Of a stretch of 9,241 nucleotides of DNA, positions 6,505 through 9,241 are shown piece after piece (the stretch's first letter is position 1; every line of letters begins with the position of its first letter). A program made the translations under genes and the position numbers. The stretch is from an uncultured Sutterella sp. (GTDB taxonomy: Bacteria > Pseudomonadota > Gammaproteobacteria > Burkholderiales > Burkholderiaceae_F): assembly GCA_900754475.1 (NCBI GenBank), contig CAAECY010000057.1, forward strand, positions 1-9,241, in the 5' to 3' direction. The notes under the pieces were generated by a model. It ran no database searches. It was not told the origin of the DNA and was given only the letters and a program-made list of their open reading frames with translations.

Positions 6505-7521
6505 TCAGTCGTTCGACGTGTTCGAAGCATTCGACGTCCCCGCTTCGGGGAAGTCGACCGTCACGGGCTGCCCGAGTCGCAGGCGATTCTCGGGGTCGGG
6601 CACCGACACCTTCACTTCGTAGACAAGCATCGTACGGAGTTCTTCCGTCTGCACGCTCTTCGGCGTGAATTCGGCCGTGCTCGAAACGAAGGCGACGGTA
6701 CCCTCCATCGGCTCCGTCGTATCGGTCGAGACGCGCGCGGGGGCGCCTTCCTTCACGTAGGCGAGCTGTCGCTCGGTCACGTAGGCGCGCACCCACTTGG
6801 GGTCGACGATCGACAACTGAAAGACCGTGCGTGCGGGCGAAGCCATGTCGCCGGGTTCCGCAAGGCGGCTCCGAACGATCCCCGAGACGGGCGCGTAGAG
6901 GAGCGCCGCGCGGTCGATCTGGTCCGTGAGACGGTCGACGGCGGCTGCGGCCGCGTCGGCCTGCGCACGGGCGCTTTCCACTTCCTGGGGGCGCGGACCC
7001 GCTTCGAGGGCGTGGAGGTTCGCCTGTGCCCCTTCAAGCTGTCGCGTGAGCGCCGTTTCGGCGTAGCGGGCGTCTTCGAGGAGCTGTCGGCTCGTTGCGC
7101 CCGTTTGGCTCAAGCCCTTTTGACGTTCGTACGTGCGGCGGGCGCTTTCGCGCTGTGCGGCCAGGGCCGAGACCTCTTTGCGGGCGCGCTCGATGTCCTC
7201 AGTGCGGTAGCCTTCTTCGGCCATGCGGGCGGCGGCGTCGAGCGCCCGGTGGTTCGCTTCCGCCTGACGGCGTTCGATTCGGAGGGCCGTCGTATCGAGC
7301 TTCCCGAGTAGCTCCCCTGCCGCCACGCGCGCACCTTCTTCCACCGAGAGTTCGGCAATGCGGCCCGAGCCTTCGAAGGCAAGCGACACCTGACGGGTGT
7401 CGACATTCCCCCAGGCGCGGGTGGGCGGCGCGGGTTCGTCCTCGACGAACGCCACGTAGGCCGCACCCCCGGCGAGGAGCCCTGCAAAAAGAAGACCGGG
7501 AACGAATTTTTTGATCGACAT
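6505..7521 (-). CDS. ybhG: HlyD-family periplasmic adaptor, YbhG-like (338 aa)
   Basis: This membrane-fusion protein links the inner-membrane ABC exporter to the periplasm, probably to a TolC-like channel encoded elsewhere. In order: a basic start and one membrane anchor (MSIKK, then hydrophobic 6-25); the N-terminal half of a lipoyl domain (about 43-75, with EGSGRIAELSVEEGARVAAG); a long Ala/Glu/Arg-rich coiled-coil hairpin (about 78-205, turning near GLSQTGATS); the second lipoyl half with LYAPVSGIVRSR (208-218) and GDMASPA; and a beta-barrel (about 240-325) ending in LRLGQPVTVDFP. The last 11 residues are a Ser/Asn-rich tail. An upstream in-frame extension to 7692 would add 57 residues before the membrane anchor; ATG at 7521 is preferred because it puts the anchor at the N-terminus and has AGGA 11 nt upstream. 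It is first in the operon, with 33 nt to the ATPase, the same order as in E. coli. No CecR-type TetR regulator gene adjoins it, unlike E. coli. Confidence 0.92.
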   Translation of the reverse strand: MSIKKFVPGLLFAGLLAGGAAYVAFVEDEPAPPTRAWGNVDTRQVSLAFEGSGRIAELSVEEGARVAAGELLGKLDTTALRIERRQAEANHRALDAAARMAEEGYRTEDIERARKEVSALAAQRESARRTYERQKGLSQTGATSRQLLEDARYAETALTRQLEGAQANLHALEAGPRPQEVESARAQADAAAAAVDRLTDQIDRAALLYAPVSGIVRSRLAEPGDMASPARTVFQLSIVDPKWVRAYVTERQLAYVKEGAPARVSTDTTEPMEGTVAFVSSTAEFTPKSVQTEELRTMLVYEVKVSVPDPENRLRLGQPVTVDFPEAGTSNASNTSND

Positions 7522-7852
7522 GATGATTGAGGTCCTGGATGAACCGGGTCGGGCTTCGGCGTGGTTGAGGCCTGCAAGGCGCGTCGGAGCGCCGAGGCGG
7601 GGTCGGGAGCCCGAGCCGATTCGAATTTTGCGATTATCATGGTCAATTCTCACACACTGCACGGTGAGTAGGCACAAGGCCCGGCTCCTCAAATACCCGC
7701 AAAAACTGGCGTTTTCGGGAGCTCGAGCGGTTCGGTTGCCTTTTGGAGCGTCCTACGGGATGCCTGCCGAACCGGGCTCGATTCGTGCCCGTACCTTGCC
7801 GCACCGTCGCGAAAACAAATTCAAATCCGACTTTTCCCGAAGAGAGAACCCC
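7522..7852. other. Divergent intergenic region between the exporter operon and the acetyltransferase
   Basis: These 331 nt contain no gene I can support. The long frames crossing the region are in-frame upstream extensions of the adaptor and of the acetyltransferase, each entering a proper start with a ribosome site. Visible elements are the candidate minus-strand promoter (7619-7646), an imperfect dyad CTCAC/GTGAG (7649-7653 and 7664-7668) just upstream of it, and an interrupted stem around 7694-7720 (CCCG-C-AAAA against TTTT-CGGG). I see no convincing plus-strand promoter; AGAGAG just before 7853 serves as ribosome site. Confidence 0.6.
7619..7646 (-). promoter_or_regulatory. Candidate sigma-70-type promoter of the ybhGFSR operon
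   Basis: On the minus strand, TTGACC (7646-7641, 5 of 6 to the -35 consensus) is followed after 16 nt by TCGAAT (7624-7619, 4 of 6 to the -10). GATAAT at 7638-7633 is an alternative -10 but lacks a matching -35. The ATTCGAAT palindrome (7619-7626) overlaps the -10. Transcription would start near 7612, leaving a leader of about 90 nt. Confidence 0.35.
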
Positions 7853-8338
7853 ATGTTTCGTATCCGATCCGTTACGCCCGCCGACCTCGACATCCTGACC
7901 GACATCGAAGCGCAGAGCTTTCCCGAAGCCGAAAAGGCGACGCGCGAAAGCTTTGAAAAGCGCCTCGCGGTCTTTTCCGACCACTTCCTGATTCTCGAAG
8001 ACGCGGGGCGCCCCGTGGGGCTCATCGACGGGATGGTGACCGATCAGCGCACGATCACGGACGACCTCTACGAAGACGCGACGAAGCACAACCCGAAGGG
8101 CCGCTACCAGAGCGTTTTCGGTCTGGCGGTGATTCCCGAATACCGTCGTCGCGATTGCGGCACGATGCTCCTTCGCGCGTTCGTCGAGTACGCGCGCGGG
8201 CAGGGCCGCGAAGGCGTGATCCTCACCTGCAAAGAGCACCTGATCGACTTCTACGGCGCGTCGGGTTTCCGCAAGGTGGGCCTTTCCGCGTCCGTCCACG
8301 GCGGCGCCCGATGGTACGACATGGAACTTATTTTCTGA
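7853..8338 (+). CDS. GNAT family N-acetyltransferase (161 aa)
   Basis: This is a single-domain GNAT protein of normal length, expected to move an acetyl group from acetyl-CoA to an amine. Motif A is VFGLAVIPEYRRRDCGTMLL (88-107). The pyrophosphate-binding loop reads RRDCGT where relatives usually have R-x-x-G-x-G/A, so the first glycine is replaced by Asp101. Motif B is HLIDFYGASGFRKVG (129-143). The segment DGMVTDQRTITDDLYEDA and the ending SASVHGGARWYDMEL resemble a GNAT subgroup often annotated as arylalkylamine-acetyltransferase-like; the substrate is unknown. ATG at 7853 follows AGAGAG by about 8 nt. In-frame sequence upstream reaches 7511 but has no family match and includes the divergent promoter region, so it is excluded. 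The gene stands alone, divergent from the exporter operon, and could share control with it, although nothing shows a functional link. No good terminator follows; GAGGTC/GACCTC (8337-8342 and 8367-8372) lacks a T run. Confidence 0.9.
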   Translation: MFRIRSVTPADLDILTDIEAQSFPEAEKATRESFEKRLAVFSDHFLILEDAGRPVGLIDGMVTDQRTITDDLYEDATKHNPKGRYQSVFGLAVIPEYRRRDCGTMLLRAFVEYARGQGREGVILTCKEHLIDFYGASGFRKVGLSASVHGGARWYDMELIF

Positions 8339-8520
8339 GGTCGTTCGGGAGGGGTTTCCGCCGGGAGACCTCGTTTCGGCGCGGCTGGATGCTGCCCGAC
8401 GCGTTGAGACTTGAAAAGAGTTTTCGGCAAGTCCGTGCGCGTCGACCCCCCGTCCCGACCCTTCGGGTAGTTTAAAATTCTTTCGGAACTTCCCCGGTGC
8501 GGGAAGGATGGTGACAACCC

Positions 8521-8545
8521 GTCGACGGGCCCTCGGGCCCCCGAC
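8521..8545 (+). promoter_or_regulatory. GC-rich hairpin in the leader of the HTH gene
   Basis: GTCG (8521-8524) pairs with CGAC (8542-8545), and inside it GGGCC (8527-8531) pairs with GGCCC (8536-8540) around a CTCG loop. The structure ends 5 nt before the AGAAGG ribosome site (8551-8556), so it could affect translation or be a dyad operator. The rest of 8339-8565 holds another small dyad (CTTCCC/GGGAAG, 8489-8506) and an A/T-rich TTTAAAATTC near 8471 that might be a -10, but no clear -35. Confidence 0.4.
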
Positions 8546-8565
8546 ACAGCAGAAGGCCGACAACG

Positions 8566-9241
8566 ATGACCGACGAAAAAGATGGGACGCCCGATACGCT
8601 TCGCACGCAGAGCTCTCCGAGCCCGACGGGGGACGAACATCCGACGCGCCCGACGGCGGCCGCGTATCGCGGACCGCGCATCGCATCGGCCGGGCGGCGC
8701 CCCCGCATCATCAAGCGCGCCCGCTGGACCGCGGTTTCCTCCGCCCGCGAGGTCGGGGCGCTCATTCGCGTGCTGCGCCTGCGCGCGGGCTTCACGCAGG
8801 ACGAGACGGCGGAACTTCTGGGCGTGAGCCGCCGTTGGTACAACGAACTCGAAAACGGACGCGAGACGATCCGGATCGGCATGGTCCTGGACGTTCTCAA
8901 CGCGTTCGGCTGCCACATGGGCCTGGGCGGGGAGGGCGCTTCCTTTTCGATTGAAGAGCTCACCCACGTCGCCGCCGTCAAGGGCAGCGAAGACCAGGTC
9001 TGGCACGTCGACTTCGAGCGCGGTCTCGAAGACCCCGAAGAACGTCCCGAAGCCGTGAAGCGCGGCAACAAGCGCGGGTATCTGCGTTCGGGCATTCGCG
9101 TCGCGAACAACAAGATCGTGCAGATCCCCAAAAAGCGCCCGATCGTGCCTGAATTCGCTGCGGGAGCGGACGCCGCGAAGGCTTCCGGCTTGAAAGAGAC
9201 GAAGGAAGCTAAAGAAACGAAATCGGAGACCTCCGAACCCG
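8566..9241 (+). CDS. HipB-like XRE-family helix-turn-helix protein, 3' end outside window
   Basis: The frame starts at ATG 8566, the first start codon after an in-frame TGA at 8512, with AGAAGG 9 nt upstream. It stays open for 225 codons to the window edge. Residues about 60-115 form a Cro/CI-type helix-turn-helix: AREVGALIRVLRLRAGFTQDETAELLGVSRRWYNELENG is split over 60-98 and is followed by ETIRIGMVLDVLNAFG. The GVSRRWYNELENGR...V.DVLNAFG pattern is that of HipB-like antitoxin/repressors, which usually sit beside a hipA kinase gene. Here the domain carries about 55 extra N-terminal residues rich in Pro, Thr, Arg and Lys, and at least 110 C-terminal residues. The C-terminal part has a conserved-looking section (VWHVDFERGLEDPEE to VQIPKKRPIVPEF, about 145-197) I do not recognise, then a Lys/Glu/Thr-rich low-complexity tail. 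It is a DNA-binding regulator; antitoxin function depends on an unseen downstream gene. Confidence 0.85.
   Translation, partial: MTDEKDGTPDTLRTQSSPSPTGDEHPTRPTAAAYRGPRIASAGRRPRIIKRARWTAVSSAREVGALIRVLRLRAGFTQDETAELLGVSRRWYNELENGRETIRIGMVLDVLNAFGCHMGLGGEGASFSIEELTHVAAVKGSEDQVWHVDFERGLEDPEERPEAVKRGNKRGYLRSGIRVANNKIVQIPKKRPIVPEFAAGADAAKASGLKETKEAKETKSETSEP

Noticed and set aside
7522..7692. In-frame upstream extension of the HlyD-family adaptor by 57 residues
   Set aside because: It would bury the membrane anchor inside the protein; the start at 7521 gives the normal short basic N-terminus followed by the anchor.
7511..7852. In-frame upstream extension of the acetyltransferase
   Set aside because: The GNAT domain starts at the ATG at 7853 with its own ribosome site; the extension has no family match and would cross the divergent promoter region.
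8337..8372. GAGGTC/GACCTC stem after the acetyltransferase as a terminator
   Set aside because: Only six pairs, a 24-nt loop and no following T run.
7643..8686. 347-codon minus-strand frame across the acetyltransferase and following gap (and 8251-9006 minus)
   Set aside because: Low-complexity antisense translations with no domain; the plus-strand GNAT and HTH proteins explain the region.
1..9241. CRISPR array, tRNA or rRNA genes
   Set aside because: No regularly spaced repeats and no tRNA- or rRNA-like segments were seen on either strand.

Overview
The window is GC-rich DNA with strong G/C bias at codon third positions. Gene order and protein style fit a betaproteobacterium, and the type of transposase-like protein and the general look suggest Sutterellaceae (Sutterella/Parasutterella group). 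That genus-level guess is inference from memory of protein style; only 'GC-rich Gram-negative proteobacterium' is well supported.

Layout. (1) 1-1395, plus strand: the 3' part of a transposase-like gene of the IS4/IS1634 kind, cut by the left edge, in which two of the three expected catalytic acidic residues appear to be replaced. (2) 1409-1441: a strong bidirectional terminator separating it from the minus-strand genes. (3) 1522-1767, minus: a small 81-residue lipoprotein of unknown function. (4) 7521 down to 1931, minus: a four-gene operon in the same order as E. coli ybhG-ybhF-ybhS-ybhR. It encodes a HlyD-type periplasmic adaptor, a fused double-ATPase ABC protein and two ABC-2 permeases. 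Together these should form an inner-membrane ABC exporter with an adaptor reaching the periplasm, probably working with a TolC-like outer-membrane channel encoded elsewhere. Gene spacing is tight (33 nt, 4-nt ATGA overlap, 18 nt), so the genes are probably co-transcribed and partly translationally coupled. (5) 7522-7852: a 331-nt divergent intergenic region with a weak candidate operon promoter. (6) 7853-8338, plus: a GNAT acetyltransferase. (7) 8566-9241, plus: a HipB-like XRE-family helix-turn-helix protein that runs off the right edge, preceded by a GC-rich hairpin just upstream of its ribosome binding site.

Most of the window is a recognisable exporter operon plus ordinary accessory genes; I do not see a clearly new system. 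The points most worth checking are the degenerate catalytic triad of the transposase-like protein, the complementary loss of ATP-site motifs in the two halves of the fused ATPase (one canonical and one degenerate composite site), short in-frame tandem repeats in its unusual low-complexity extensions, and the long-tailed HipB-like gene with its upstream hairpin.
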